Assembly: GCA_002427885.1 (NCBI GenBank)
Contig: DIZI01000032.1
Location: forward strand, 9,804 to 73,803
DNA length: 64,000 bases
Direction: 5' to 3'
Source: Paludibacter sp. UBA6032
Lineage (GTDB): Bacteria > Bacteroidota > Bacteroidia > Bacteroidales > Paludibacteraceae
Shown: in pieces, positions 36,813-48,100 of the stretch
How the letters are laid out: each line of letters opens with the position of its first letter
Position numbering within the stretch: position 1 is the first letter of the stretch
Translations under genes and position numbers: made by a program
The notes under the pieces: model-generated
Database searches by the model: none
Told to the model about the DNA's origin: nothing
The model's input: only the letters and a program-made list of their open reading frames with translations

Positions 36813-37346
36813 TTATCGGATATACTCAATTATTAGCACGCCCATTTTATTGTTCAGTCCCATAACCGGGCTGATTACATTTAAAACGGAATCATTTCGA
36901 TAGAATATTGTTTCATCGGTCATTAAAGCAACCTGATTGGTATAGACAGTACCTTCATCCTTTTTATCGGTAGAAAGAGTAACCTTTGCAGTGGTAGCAT
37001 CGACATATTCCACTTTTACCACTCCTGGTTCTTTGATAAAATTCAGGAAAAACTGATTCACCTGCTCTTTATTCTCACGTGTCAATTCACTCCTGATAGC
37101 CCATGAAAAAACCTTGGATGTCAAGACTAATTGCTTAGCAGCTAAGCTATCCATATTATTTTCATATGCAGTTTTCATTTCAGTCGTTTGTTTCTCAAAG
37201 TGTTTTTCCATAAAATACATTTTGATGAAAGCCCACAGAAATAAAACCACAAGGATAAGTAAGAGTGAAAATACCATTTTGTGATTCATAACATAAGTTG
37301 CAATTTTACCCCTCTGTTTTTTTTGAATTTCGTTTTTCGTTTCCAT
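36813..37346 (-). CDS. Small single-span membrane protein of unknown function
   Basis: Not recognised. The 177 residues begin with a basic stretch, one membrane span (about 22-44) and then a helical, probably coiled segment (EKHFEKQTTEMKTAYENNMDSLAAKQ). The remainder, about 90-177, alternates like a small mixed sheet domain and ends in VISPVMGLNNKMGVLIIEYIR, similar in feel to extracytoplasmic sensor domains. It lies 36 bases after the DEAD-box helicase gene on the same strand, so it is probably co-transcribed with it. It could be a sensor without an output domain; that is inference. Confidence 0.75.
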   Translation of the reverse strand: METKNEIQKKQRGKIATYVMNHKMVFSLLLILVVLFLWAFIKMYFMEKHFEKQTTEMKTAYENNMDSLAAKQLVLTSKVFSWAIRSELTRENKEQVNQFFLNFIKEPGVVKVEYVDATTAKVTLSTDKKDEGTVYTNQVALMTDETIFYRNDSVLNVISPVMGLNNKMGVLIIEYIR

Positions 37347-37382
37347 AATACTATTTTTTGAGTTTAGAAAAATTGTAAATGA

Positions 37383-38717
37383 TTAATTCTTATATTTTTG
37401 TCCTCTTGTCTTTGGTTTTCCATATTTAATCTTCATGGATTCAGCACGACGAACTTTCATATTTACCTTTTTATTCTTATCTTTTTTCTCATGAAAAGCA
37501 GCTCCGCCTTCTTCCTTTTTAGGAATGGAAGTCAACGCATTTTTCATTTTCAGCTTAGGTAATTCATCCTCTGTCAAAACCCCGGAGACTTCAACTTCTT
37601 CGGGCATTTTCACGATTGGAATTTTACGGTTCATCAGTAATTCAATATTTGTTCTGTATTCTGCGTCCGCCTTGGTAATAAACGTAATGGAAACACCATT
37701 TTTATCCGCTCTACCTGTACGACCTATGCGATGCATATAGTTTTCTGCCACTTCTGGAACATCAAAATTGACAACGTGTGACACATCCGAAATATCCAAT
37801 CCACGTGCCACAATATCGGTGGCAATCAACATACGATCATTCCCTTCCTTGAAATTTCTTAAGGCTTCAAATCGATTATTCTGGGATTTGTTTGAATGAA
37901 TCAGTCCTATCTGATCAATAAATTCAGGTGCTATTTCCTCATATAATGCATCAGCCAGTTTCTTAGTGGATGTAAAAACCAATACTTTAGAAAATTCAAT
38001 ATTATTTAGCATCAGATATTTAAGGAGATTTACTTTCGTAAAAAAGTTTGGTACCTTGAATCCGATTTGTTTAATATTTTCGAGTGGCGTACCGGTAGGG
38101 GCTGCTTCAATTTCAAGAGGTTCAACAAAAAAGTCGTGCACTAAATCTTTTAATTCTTCTGAGATTGTAGCCGAAAACATTAGATTCTGACGTTTTACCG
38201 GTAACAGGTCGATCACACGGATTAATTGTGGACGAAAACCAAGATTCAGCATTTCATCCACTTCATCGATAATAAAACGTTTAACTGATTTTAATTTCAG
38301 GCTACCATTAAGGGTTAAATCCAATAAACGACCCGGGGTTGCAACCAACACATCAACTCCTGCCACCACTAATGGAGTTTGCCGTATCATATTTACGCCT
38401 CCATAAACACCCACAACACGCACATTCATATAAGTTGTGAGTTTCTCAACTTGTTCTACCACCTGCACTACAAGCTCACGCGTAGGAACAACAATTAAAA
38501 TCTGAGGATGTTTCTCTTTTGTAAATTTCCATTGACGCAAACATGGCAACAAATAGGCTATCGTTTTTCCGGTTCCGGTTTGAGCTATTCCCACCATATC
38601 ACGACCGGACATGATCACCGGAAAGGCTCTTTCCTGTATCGTAGTCGGCTGAGTCAATCCTAAGTCGTTCAACGCATTAATTAATGGATTATTGAGATTT
38701 AAATCGATAAAATTCAT
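37383..38717 (-). CDS. DEAD-box RNA helicase (motif II DEVD), basic C-terminal tail
   Basis: A 444-residue helicase with Q motif (QPTTIQERAFPVI), motif I AQTGTGKT, motif Ia PTRELVVQ, motif III SAT, and motif VI HRIGRTGR. Motif II reads IDEVDEMLNLGF, DEVD in place of DEAD. The C-terminus is a Lys/Arg-rich tail ending KIKYGKPKTRGQKYKN, likely RNA-binding. It resembles RhlE/CsdA-type helicases of Bacteroidota that help ribosome assembly and cold growth. Placed between the two OM paralogs, reading towards the first. Confidence 0.92.
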   Translation of the reverse strand: MNFIDLNLNNPLINALNDLGLTQPTTIQERAFPVIMSGRDMVGIAQTGTGKTIAYLLPCLRQWKFTKEKHPQILIVVPTRELVVQVVEQVEKLTTYMNVRVVGVYGGVNMIRQTPLVVAGVDVLVATPGRLLDLTLNGSLKLKSVKRFIIDEVDEMLNLGFRPQLIRVIDLLPVKRQNLMFSATISEELKDLVHDFFVEPLEIEAAPTGTPLENIKQIGFKVPNFFTKVNLLKYLMLNNIEFSKVLVFTSTKKLADALYEEIAPEFIDQIGLIHSNKSQNNRFEALRNFKEGNDRMLIATDIVARGLDISDVSHVVNFDVPEVAENYMHRIGRTGRADKNGVSITFITKADAEYRTNIELLMNRKIPIVKMPEEVEVSGVLTEDELPKLKMKNALTSIPKKEEGGAAFHEKKDKNKKVNMKVRRAESMKIKYGKPKTRGQKYKN

Positions 38718-38741
38718 TTATAGAGTGTTTATTTAGAACTA

Positions 38742-38749
38742 CAAAGATA
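38742..38749 (-). promoter_or_regulatory. Likely -7 element of the helicase gene
   Basis: The minus strand reads TATCTTTG, 25 bases before the ATG at 38717. No clear TTTG at the expected distance. Confidence 0.45.
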
Positions 38750-38884
38750 CGCTTAATCCATCAATAAACATTGAAATGATATTAAATTACGGTTCAATTA
38801 TCTAAAAAACAAACCATTAAACAACCCTATCGATAAACTCATAAGGTAGAAAAGTGAAGATAGTTGAATTTATTATCCTACCGG

Positions 38885-38914
38885 TTAAACCTTCTGGTTA
38901 TTAATTTGTCAAAT
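38885..38914 (+). promoter_or_regulatory. ECF-sigma-like promoter of second OM paralog
   Basis: TTAAACC (38885-38891), exactly 16 bases, then GTCAAAT (38908-38914), the same two elements and spacing as at 33796-33825. Both are preceded by CCGG within a few bases. Confidence 0.6.
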
Positions 38915-38939
38915 GAACATAAATTACTTCGATTTTATT

Positions 38940-38973
38940 ACGCAGGTTAAGTTTTTTCAGACTTGCGTTTTTT
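38940..38973 (+). terminator. Leader hairpin with T-run (attenuator candidate), second copy
   Basis: ACGCAGGTT / GACTTGCGT stem (with G-T pairs) followed by a T-run. It stands 25 bases after the promoter and about 60 bases before the ATG, matching the layout at 33856. The upstream gene is divergent. Confidence 0.58.
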
Positions 38974-39032
38974 ATTATTAGAAATCATAACCTTATCAAA
39001 TCATTTACTATATTTATCACCATACAAATCTC

Positions 39033-41864
39033 ATGAAACTGATTTTACTGTCATTAACCTTATTTCTTTCATTAAGTATATCGATGTTTGCTCAACATAG
39101 TATTCAGTCAACAGTCTTTGACTCTAAAAACGGGTTGCCAATTGAAATTGGAAATGTTCGTTTGCTACGTACAACCGACTCAACATTTGTTATCGGTGGG
39201 CAAACCGATGTGAGGGGCAATTTTCAGTTAAACAAAGTTTTACCTGGCAATTATACTTTAGTTATCAGTTTCTTGGGTTATTTAGATTATCGAAAAAACA
39301 TTATCATGGATAATAGAGATTTGATTCTGAAGGATATTCAATTAAATGAGAATGCGCAAATGCTGGGTGAAGTAGAAGTAAATGGTACTCAAGCTCAAAT
39401 GACAGTAAAAGGTGATACCCTTGAATATAATGCAACAGCCTTTAAGACTGCAGAAAATTCAGTAGTTGAAGATTTATTGAAACGTCTTCCGGGAGTTGAA
39501 GTTGGTTCCGATGGAAAAATCACAGTAAATGGAGAAGAAATTAAGAAAATACGAGTTGATGGCAAAAAGTTTTTTGGCGATGATGTAGAAATGGCTACTA
39601 AAAATATTCCGGCTGAAATGATTGACAAAATTCAGGTGTTGGAGCAAAAATCGGATATGGCCCTACTCACAGGCTTTGAAGACAATGATACAGAAAGAAT
39701 TATTAATCTAACAACCAAACCCAACAGGAAACACGGAGTTTTTGGAAATATTACCGGTGGAGCCGGAATGGATTTAAACAAAGATGTTCGCTATGATGGA
39801 AATGCTTTTGTAAACATAATGAATAACGATGCACAAACTGCGATTACGGCTGGTGGAAATAACACCAATACCACCCGAAGCAGTCGTGGTAGAAACGGAA
39901 TGGGAAATCCATCAGGCGGAATAACTACCACTCAAAATATGGGATTGAATAACAATACAACAGTGAATCCAAATTTAAAAATTGGTGGGGATGCATCAAT
40001 AAATCATTCAGCCAACGAATCAATTACTGAAAGCAATAAAGAAAGTTACCTTTCCGGAAATACTTATACCAATCATTCAAACAACATATCACACAATGAA
40101 AATTATTCAACCAATTTGCGGATGGAAGTAGAATGGAAACCGGACACTTTAAATACTTTCGTTATTCAACCTACAATTGGTTATAATCGTTCATTTTCAG
40201 ACAGGAACAACAAATATTCATATCTTACAGGAGCTGATACAACCAGTATAGGGAAATCCAGCAATACGGGTGAAGGTACGTCATTGAATGCAAATATAAA
40301 TATAATTTACAGTCATAAATTCAGTTCAAAAAGAGGAAGAACATTGACTACAAATTTAAGTACCGGTGTTTCTCAATCTAATAATGACAGTTATAATTAT
40401 TCTGACAAATCGACTGCAGGAAATACAACAACTATAGATCAATACACAAAAAATGTCTCGAACAGATATAATATTAGTGTAAAAATGTCCTATGTCGAGC
40501 CTCTATGGAACTTAAAAAACCTGTTGGAAACCTCAGTTACATTGCGAAGTACGAATAGTTTTTCAGAAAAAAATCAGTATAATAAAGATTCCTTAGGTTA
40601 TTATAGTCTGAAAGACAGCACATACAGCAATAATTTTGAAAGTATGTTTTATAATGAAACTGCTGAGATGAATTTCCGACATATAGAAAAAAATTACAAT
40701 TTCATGCTGGGGATAAAGGGTGAACCTTCTCAAACATTCAGCACAAGAATGTATGAGAACGGGACTTCGATTCCAATTGATAACGAAGTATTCAACTTTT
40801 CACCAACCGGTCGTTTTCAATATTATTTTGCCAAGAAAAAATTTTTCAGGATTGATTACCGGGGTTCGACCGATCAACCAGATATCAGTCAAATGCAGCC
40901 GGTAAAAAACAATTCAAATCTGATGAACGAAAAAGTTGGAAACCCTGACTTAAAGCCATCGTATACAGACAACTTCAGAATTATGTATTCAGCATTTAAC
41001 GACCAGACTTTTTCATCGTTCAATGTTTTTCTAAAAGCTCAGTCAACAAAAGATGCGCTGGTAACCAATAGTATATATGATCAAACCGGGAAACAATTCA
41101 GTCAGACAGTCAATGCCGGTGCAAATGGACCCAAAATATCACCCTATAGTATTAATGGAAATATAATGTTTAACACGCCCATCATTCAAAAACGTTTACA
41201 TTTTAATACGAATACTTCGTTGGGTGTTGATCGACGATACGGTTATTCTTCAAAAAACTTTAATTCACAAACCATAAATACGGATAGTTTGCTACCTCTC
41301 GGAGATTTGAGCGATACACGACGCTATAATGCCGGACAACAATTATCATTGACCTTTACAAATGATGCTATTGAAATCGGAGTGCGTGGTAGTTTTCGTT
41401 ACTCAAACACTTTAAATAATTTAAATCCGGTAGCAGCTGTAACGAAAGACTGGACAGGTTCCGGAAATTTGGTATTTCATTTACCTTATAGTATCAATAT
41501 CGGTACGGATTTGAATTTTACCACTTTGCAGGGATATTCCGGTTTCGACCAAAATCAGTTAATCTGGAATGCTTCATTTGATAAATCATTTTTTCATAAC
41601 AAAGGAGTTGTTTCCCTCAAATTAAATGATATTCTTCATCAACAACTAAATATACGTCAGACTATAGGTGACAATTATATTCAATACACTAGTTATAACA
41701 CCCTGACTTCTTATTTTTTATTGAGTTTTACTTACAAATTAAATCAATTTAAAGGAGCCAGAGGATCCGGAGAAAGATCGAATCGGTTCGGTTCCGGTGG
41801 AGACCGCCCGAATCGCGGTGGCAGTGGAGGTAATCGAGGCGGTCGTTTCGGCGGAGATCGCTAA
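39033..41864 (+). CDS. TonB-receptor-like outer-membrane beta-barrel protein, paralog 2
   Basis: A 943-residue protein with signal peptide (cleaved after SMFAQ), carboxypeptidase-regulatory-like domain, plug-like domain (VEDLLKRLPGVEVGSDGK, DGKKFFGDDVEMATKN) and a large barrel. It aligns almost end to end with the product of 33951-36752; long segments such as QMQPVKNNSNLMNE, VGNPDLKP and RQ(S/T)IGDNYIQY are near-identical. The Arg/Gly tail after the last strand is longer and richer here (GGDRPNRGGSGGNRGGRFGG). A tail beyond the final strand is unusual for outer-membrane barrels, whose C-terminus usually ends the barrel. Ligand unknown. Confidence 0.88.
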   Translation: MKLILLSLTLFLSLSISMFAQHSIQSTVFDSKNGLPIEIGNVRLLRTTDSTFVIGGQTDVRGNFQLNKVLPGNYTLVISFLGYLDYRKNIIMDNRDLILKDIQLNENAQMLGEVEVNGTQAQMTVKGDTLEYNATAFKTAENSVVEDLLKRLPGVEVGSDGKITVNGEEIKKIRVDGKKFFGDDVEMATKNIPAEMIDKIQVLEQKSDMALLTGFEDNDTERIINLTTKPNRKHGVFGNITGGAGMDLNKDVRYDGNAFVNIMNNDAQTAITAGGNNTNTTRSSRGRNGMGNPSGGITTTQNMGLNNNTTVNPNLKIGGDASINHSANESITESNKESYLSGNTYTNHSNNISHNENYSTNLRMEVEWKPDTLNTFVIQPTIGYNRSFSDRNNKYSYLTGADTTSIGKSSNTGEGTSLNANINIIYSHKFSSKRGRTLTTNLSTGVSQSNNDSYNYSDKSTAGNTTTIDQYTKNVSNRYNISVKMSYVEPLWNLKNLLETSVTLRSTNSFSEKNQYNKDSLGYYSLKDSTYSNNFESMFYNETAEMNFRHIEKNYNFMLGIKGEPSQTFSTRMYENGTSIPIDNEVFNFSPTGRFQYYFAKKKFFRIDYRGSTDQPDISQMQPVKNNSNLMNEKVGNPDLKPSYTDNFRIMYSAFNDQTFSSFNVFLKAQSTKDALVTNSIYDQTGKQFSQTVNAGANGPKISPYSINGNIMFNTPIIQKRLHFNTNTSLGVDRRYGYSSKNFNSQTINTDSLLPLGDLSDTRRYNAGQQLSLTFTNDAIEIGVRGSFRYSNTLNNLNPVAAVTKDWTGSGNLVFHLPYSINIGTDLNFTTLQGYSGFDQNQLIWNASFDKSFFHNKGVVSLKLNDILHQQLNIRQTIGDNYIQYTSYNTLTSYFLLSFTYKLNQFKGARGSGERSNRFGSGGDRPNRGGSGGNRGGRFGGDR

Positions 41865-41893
41865 CAGGCAACAAATTAAATAAAACCCAAAAC

Positions 41894-41935
41894 AAAAGAA
41901 GTTTACCAATATCGGTTAGCTTCTTTTATTTTTTA
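41894..41935 (+). terminator. Terminator after OM paralog 2
   Basis: AAAAGAAG / CTTCTTTT base, with an upper stem containing one mismatch and an ACC/GGT top, followed by a T-rich tract. It lies 30 bases past the gene. Confidence 0.75.
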
Positions 41936-42045
41936 TATGATTTCTTATATATAAATCAAAATTGTGAATGTGTTATAAATTAGTTCTTATGAAAGTAAAT
42001 TGCTTCAAAAACTTTCATTTCAAAGCTTTATATCAAAATAATCAC

Positions 42046-42053
42046 TATTTTTG
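42046..42053 (+). promoter_or_regulatory. Likely -7 element of the giant repeat protein gene
   Basis: TATTTTTG, 65 bases before the ATG at 42119. No convincing TTTG at the expected distance. Confidence 0.4.
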
Positions 42054-42118
42054 CGCGGATATAATGTAGAATACAAGACATTATCAGTTTTTAACTAAAT
42101 TCCTGTTTCTTTTCACAT

Positions 42119-45100
42119 ATGATCTCTACAGTCAGATCAATACTCCTCATTTTAACAGTATTACTTTTATCTGTTAATCATACTACCGCACAAGTAACCA
42201 TCATTGGGTCAACCGCTGAAGATGGAAATTATGTAAGCTTAGGTTTGGCATTCGCTGCTATTAACGGAAATGTACAAACAGGAAATGATATCGTCATTGA
42301 AATATCTTCAAATACCACAGAAATTACAACAGCTTCTCTTACTGAAGGCGTTTGGAGTTCTTTAACAATATATCCAACTGTTACCGGGATAATAATTAGC
42401 GGAAATCTGGCTCTTCCTCTTATAAGCTTCAATGGTGCCGATAATGTAATTCTCGACGGTAGAGTAAATCAAGCCGGTGTAACTGATCTTACTATAACAA
42501 ATTCAAGTGTTTTAAATACTGCAGGAACCTCAACCATCCAATTTATCAATACAGCCGAAAACAATACCATTCAATTTTGCAATATTAAGGGTTCCGAATT
42601 AAACATATCAAGTGGAATAATCTTTTTCTCAACTGCTACTACAGGAAATGGAAATGACGGAAATTTAATTAACAATAATAATATTAGTTGTAATGCAGGA
42701 GCAAGGCCTATAAATGCCATTTACTCCCTTGGTTCAGCCGGATTCGATAATAGTGGAAATACCATTAGTAATAATAATATCTTTAATTTTCTAAAACAAG
42801 GAAGTGCTTCGAATGGTATTAATATTTCTTCAAATAGTGCAGCCTGGTCAATAACAGGAAACAGTTTTTATGAAACAGCTTCTTTTGCTCCAACAGCAAC
42901 TGTTGCTTACAATATCATTTATATCAATAATGCTTCCGGTGTTAACTTTGACATATCCAATAACTATATTGGTGGAAGTTCAGCCTCCTGTGGTGGATCA
43001 GCATGGACTAAAACGAATGCATCTAATAACGTGTTTAATGCAGTCAATTTGAATGTCGGAACTACAACTCCAAGTAATGTTCAAAATAATACTATCAGCA
43101 ATTTTTCGTGGAGTAATTCTTTAAATGCAAATTGGACTGGAATCAATATTGCCGGAGGTGCCGTCAATATTGGCACAACAACCGGTAATACTATTGGCGA
43201 AGCAACAGGAACAGGGTCGGTTTATATTACCGAAGGCTTTACCGGAGGGAATGTATATGGAATATATATCGCAAGCTCGGGTATTATTGACTGTGAAAAC
43301 AATACGATTAGCTCTGTTACAACGAATAATGTCGCTGCAAATGCAACTAACTTTTATGGATTGTATAAAACAGGCGCTGGAACAATTTCCATTATAAATA
43401 ATACAATTGGAAGTACTGCAACAGCAAACAGCATTAATGCCAACTCAATAAGTACCGGGAATGTCCAAAGTGTCTTTGGGATTTACACATTAGGAAGCGG
43501 TACTGTAACAATAAACAACAATACGATCGTTAACCTCAGTAATGGTACAACGAATTCAACGATTGGAACATTAGGTGTAATTAATGGAATTACTTCAACA
43601 GCTGGTACAAACATTATTTCAAATAACATCATTAGAGATTTAACTATTGCCAATGCAAATAATTCCGGAACAAATACTGCATCCGTTTGTGGTATTGCAC
43701 TAACCGGATCCACTTTAAAAACACTAACCGGTAATACCATTTATAATTTATCAAACAACTATGCTTCATTTGAAGGAAATGTTATAGGATTGTTTTTTAC
43801 CGGTAGCACAGGAGCTAATGTTGTATCCGGCAATTTCATTTATAATTTATCGATAACCGGAGCTTCATCTACTACGGCTTCAATTTATGCTATTAAGATA
43901 AATACCGGAAGGGCTACCTACTTTAACAATATTATCAATTTGGGAGGAACAACGCCAACAACACTTTATGGTATTTATGATTTGGGAACATCCGGGAACA
44001 ATAACAATCTCTATTTCAATACGGTGTTTATCGGAGGAAGTCTGGGTTCTGGAATAACAAATAAGTCGTATGCTTTATATAGTGATGCTTCTACAAGCAC
44101 CCGTAATTTCAGCAATAATATTTTTTCCAATGAACGTACAACCAGTAGTGGCGTAAATTTACATTATGCAGCATATTTTAATTATGCAGTTAATACCAAT
44201 CTAACCCTTGATTATAACGATTACTATGCTCCCGGCACTGGTGGTGTATTAGGATATTACAATCTTGCCAATGTTAACACATTACCACTTGTCATAACAA
44301 AGGATGCAAACAGTGTCGCAGTCAATCCGGGTTTTTCCAATGCAGGAGGTACAACATCCACCGATTATGGACCATCAGCCAGTAGTTTGGGCGGAATTAC
44401 GATTACCGGGATCACTACCGATTATTCAAATACAACAAGAGCAAGTACGCCTACAATGGGTGCATTGGAAGGAGCATTAAATCTGAATGTTGATGTTTAC
44501 ATATCAGGCATTTTCCAGGCAACTTACCTCCGTTTAAAAGATGCATTTGATAAAATAAACAATGGAACACATACGGGTGCAATTGAAATCAGAATTAATG
44601 CCAGTACTTCAGAAACTGCATCGGCAGTATTAAATGCAAGTGGTAGTGGAAGTGCAAGTTACAATTCTATCAATATTTATCCAACAACTACAGGACTATC
44701 AATAACCTGCAATTTAGCGGCACCATTAATTAATTTAAACGGTGCAGATGCCGTTACAATTGATGGTCGGGTAAATGCAACAGGAACAACAAAAGATTTG
44801 ACAATTGCAAATTCAAACACAGGAACGTCGTCATCAACCATTCAATTTATCAATTCAGCAGAAAACAACGTAGTGAAATATTGTACTATTAAAGGAGCAG
44901 AAACAAGTACAACAAGAGGAATCATTTATTTTACAACTGCAACCGCTGGAAATGGAAATGATAATAATACAATTGATAATAACAATATTACAAATATTTC
45001 CGGTGATGCAGCCGGAAGACCTATAAATGCAATTTATTCCTTAGGATCAAGCGGATTTGAAAATAGCGGAAACACTATCAGTAATAATAGTTTTTATGAT

Positions 45101-48100
45101 TTCCTAAAACAAGGAACAGCTTCGTATGGTATCAATATTTCAACATTTAGTACTGCATGGACTATTACAGGAAATAGTTTTTATGAAACTACCACTTTTA
45201 TACCATTAGCTTCGGTTACATACAATGTAATATATATATCTAATACATCGGGAATAAATTTCAATGTTTCTGACAATTTTATTGGTGGAAGTACGGCATC
45301 TTGCGGTGGAACTGCCTGGACTAAAACAATTGCTTTTAATAATACTTTCAATGCAATTTATTTGAATATTGGAACCGGTACAGCAAGCAATGTTCAAAAT
45401 AACAAAATTCAAAACATTGTCTGGAATAATTCTTTAAATGCAACCTGGACAGGAATATATATTACTGCCGGTGATATAAACGTTGGAACTACAACAGGTA
45501 ATATTATTGGAGCTTCAACAGGAACCGGCTCACTAACAACAACAAATACTACAACAGGTGGTAATGTATTCGGTATATATATATCAAGCATTGGGACAGT
45601 GGATTGTAGGAACAACACTGTTGGATCTTTTACTGTTGATAATTTTACTGCAACAAATGCGACAAACTTTTATGGAATTTACAAAACTGCTGTTGCAGGA
45701 GTTACAACAATCAGTAATAATACAATTGGTAGTAACATTACTTCCAACAGTATTATTGCAAATTCCCAAAGTACAGCCAATGCACAAATAGTTTATGGAA
45801 TTTATTATACGGGAACAGGTACTGCTACCATAAGTAACAATATAATAGCTAATCTGAATAATAGTACAAACAATACCACAGCAGCTACAGCTGGCCGTAT
45901 CAATGGAATTACTTCCACAAACGGGACTAATATAATCTCAAATAACAGTATTCATGATTTAACCATTTCAAATGCAAATACAGCTAATGGAAGTACAGCA
46001 TCTATTTGTGGCATGGCACTCACCGGAGCTACTTTAAAAACAGTAAAAGGAAATAGCATTTACAATTTATCCAATAGCTATATTTCATTTGCCGGAAGTA
46101 TTATCGGAATCTATTTTACAGGTAATACAGGTGCAAATGTTGTATCCGAAAATTTTATTCATAGTTTATCGATTACCGGTTCCACTCCAACTACACCTTC
46201 ATTGTTTGGGATTAGAATTGCTGCAGGTGCAACAACATATTCCAATAATATTATCAATTTAGGAGGAAATACACCCAGTACAATTTACGGAATTTATGAA
46301 ACAGGTGCAGCTGCCAATAACAATAACCTTTATTTTAATACAGTCTACGTTGATGGTGTACCAACATCTGGAACTTTAAACAGTTATGCAATTTACAATG
46401 CTTCAAATACAAATACCCGTAATTACAGAAACAATATTTTCGTGAATGCACGTTCAAACAGTGGAGCCACCGGTAAACATTATGCTTTATATTTGACTGG
46501 ATTAACAAATTTGACAATTGATTTTAACGATTATTACTCATCCGGGACAGGTTCAGTAATAGGATATTATGCTGGTGACAGAACCTACCTGTCTGATTGG
46601 AAAGTTGCAACACTGCAAGATATTAACAGTATCAGTTTGAATCCAAATTTTGCAAGTGCAGGCGGAACAACTGCAACCAATTATGTGGCATCAAGCAGTA
46701 CATTATATGCTATATCGGGCAGCGGTATTACTTCTGATTATGCCGGTACAACACGAATCAACCCACCAACCATGGGTGCTTTTGAAGGAACATTAGCAAC
46801 CCCGGTTGTAGCTGTATACCAATCGAATATAAAAATTGGAAATTATAATTCTTTACAAGCTGCATTCAATGCTATTAATTCCGGAACTCATACAGGAATA
46901 TTGGAGATCAGAATCAATGCCAACCTTTTCGAAGTTTCGAGTGTACTGAATGCAAGCGGAAGCGGAGGTGCCAACTATACTTCGATTCATATCTTTCCAA
47001 CCCTTTCGGGTCTTACTGTTCTTGGAAATGTGGCAGCTCCTCTGATTGACTTAAACGGTGCTGGCAATGTAACGATTGATGGAAGAGTAAATGCAACCGG
47101 AAGTACCAAAGACCTGATTATTACAAATACCGGCACATCAGCCACAGCAGGTACATCCACCATTCGTTTTATAAATGATGCAAGCAATAACACAGTAAAA
47201 TATGCTACTTTAAAAGGTTCAGAAACAAGTACAACAAGTGGTATCATTTTCTTTTCTACTGCCGTTGCAGGTGGTAATGATGGTAATTCAATCGACAACA
47301 ATAATATAACCAATTCGGTTGATGCCAACAGACCGATTAACGGTGTTTTTTCATTAGGAAGTGTTTCCAATGAAAACAGCGGAAATACTATTACTAACAA
47401 TAATATTTATAACATTATCAATAGAGGGATTGCATCCAATGCTATCCAAATAAGTACAAATAATTTAAGTTCAACAATTACAGGAAATAATATTTATGAA
47501 ACCGCTTCATTTGTGCCAACTGCTTCGGTAGCATATAACGGGATATTGATTAGTAACACAGGAACAGGATTTACGGTAAATGGAAATTATATTGGTGGTC
47601 AGACTGTCAACTGCGGAGGATCACCATGGACAAAGACTATTGCTCTCAATAACACCTTTGCTGCAATCAATTTAAGTATCGGCAATGGATCTGCAACTCA
47701 GATTCAAAATAATACTATTCGGAACTTTGCATGGAGTAATTCAGCCAATGCAACATGGACAGGGATAAATATTGCTTCAGGGGATGTAAACATTGGAACA
47801 ACAACTGGTAATATAATAGGAGCCGCAACTGGTACCGGATCGATTACAGTAACAAGTACAACATCTGCCTGCAATGTATATGGAGTAAATATTTCAAGTA
47901 CAGGAATTGTAGATTGTCAGAATAATAGCATTGGATCTATCAATGTTACCAATGTAAATGCTACAAATGCAACTAACTTTTATGGCATATATAAATCTGC
48001 TTCAGCCGGGACTACTACTATTAGCAATAATATTATAGGTAGTACTTTGACTGCGAATAGTATCAATGCCAACTCTGCAAGTACTTCTAATGCTCAAAGT

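Noticed and set aside
33951..41864. SusC/SusD polysaccharide-utilization locus
   Set aside because: No SusD-like lipoprotein or glycoside hydrolase is adjacent, and the barrels resemble OMP_b-brl_3 proteins rather than SusC.
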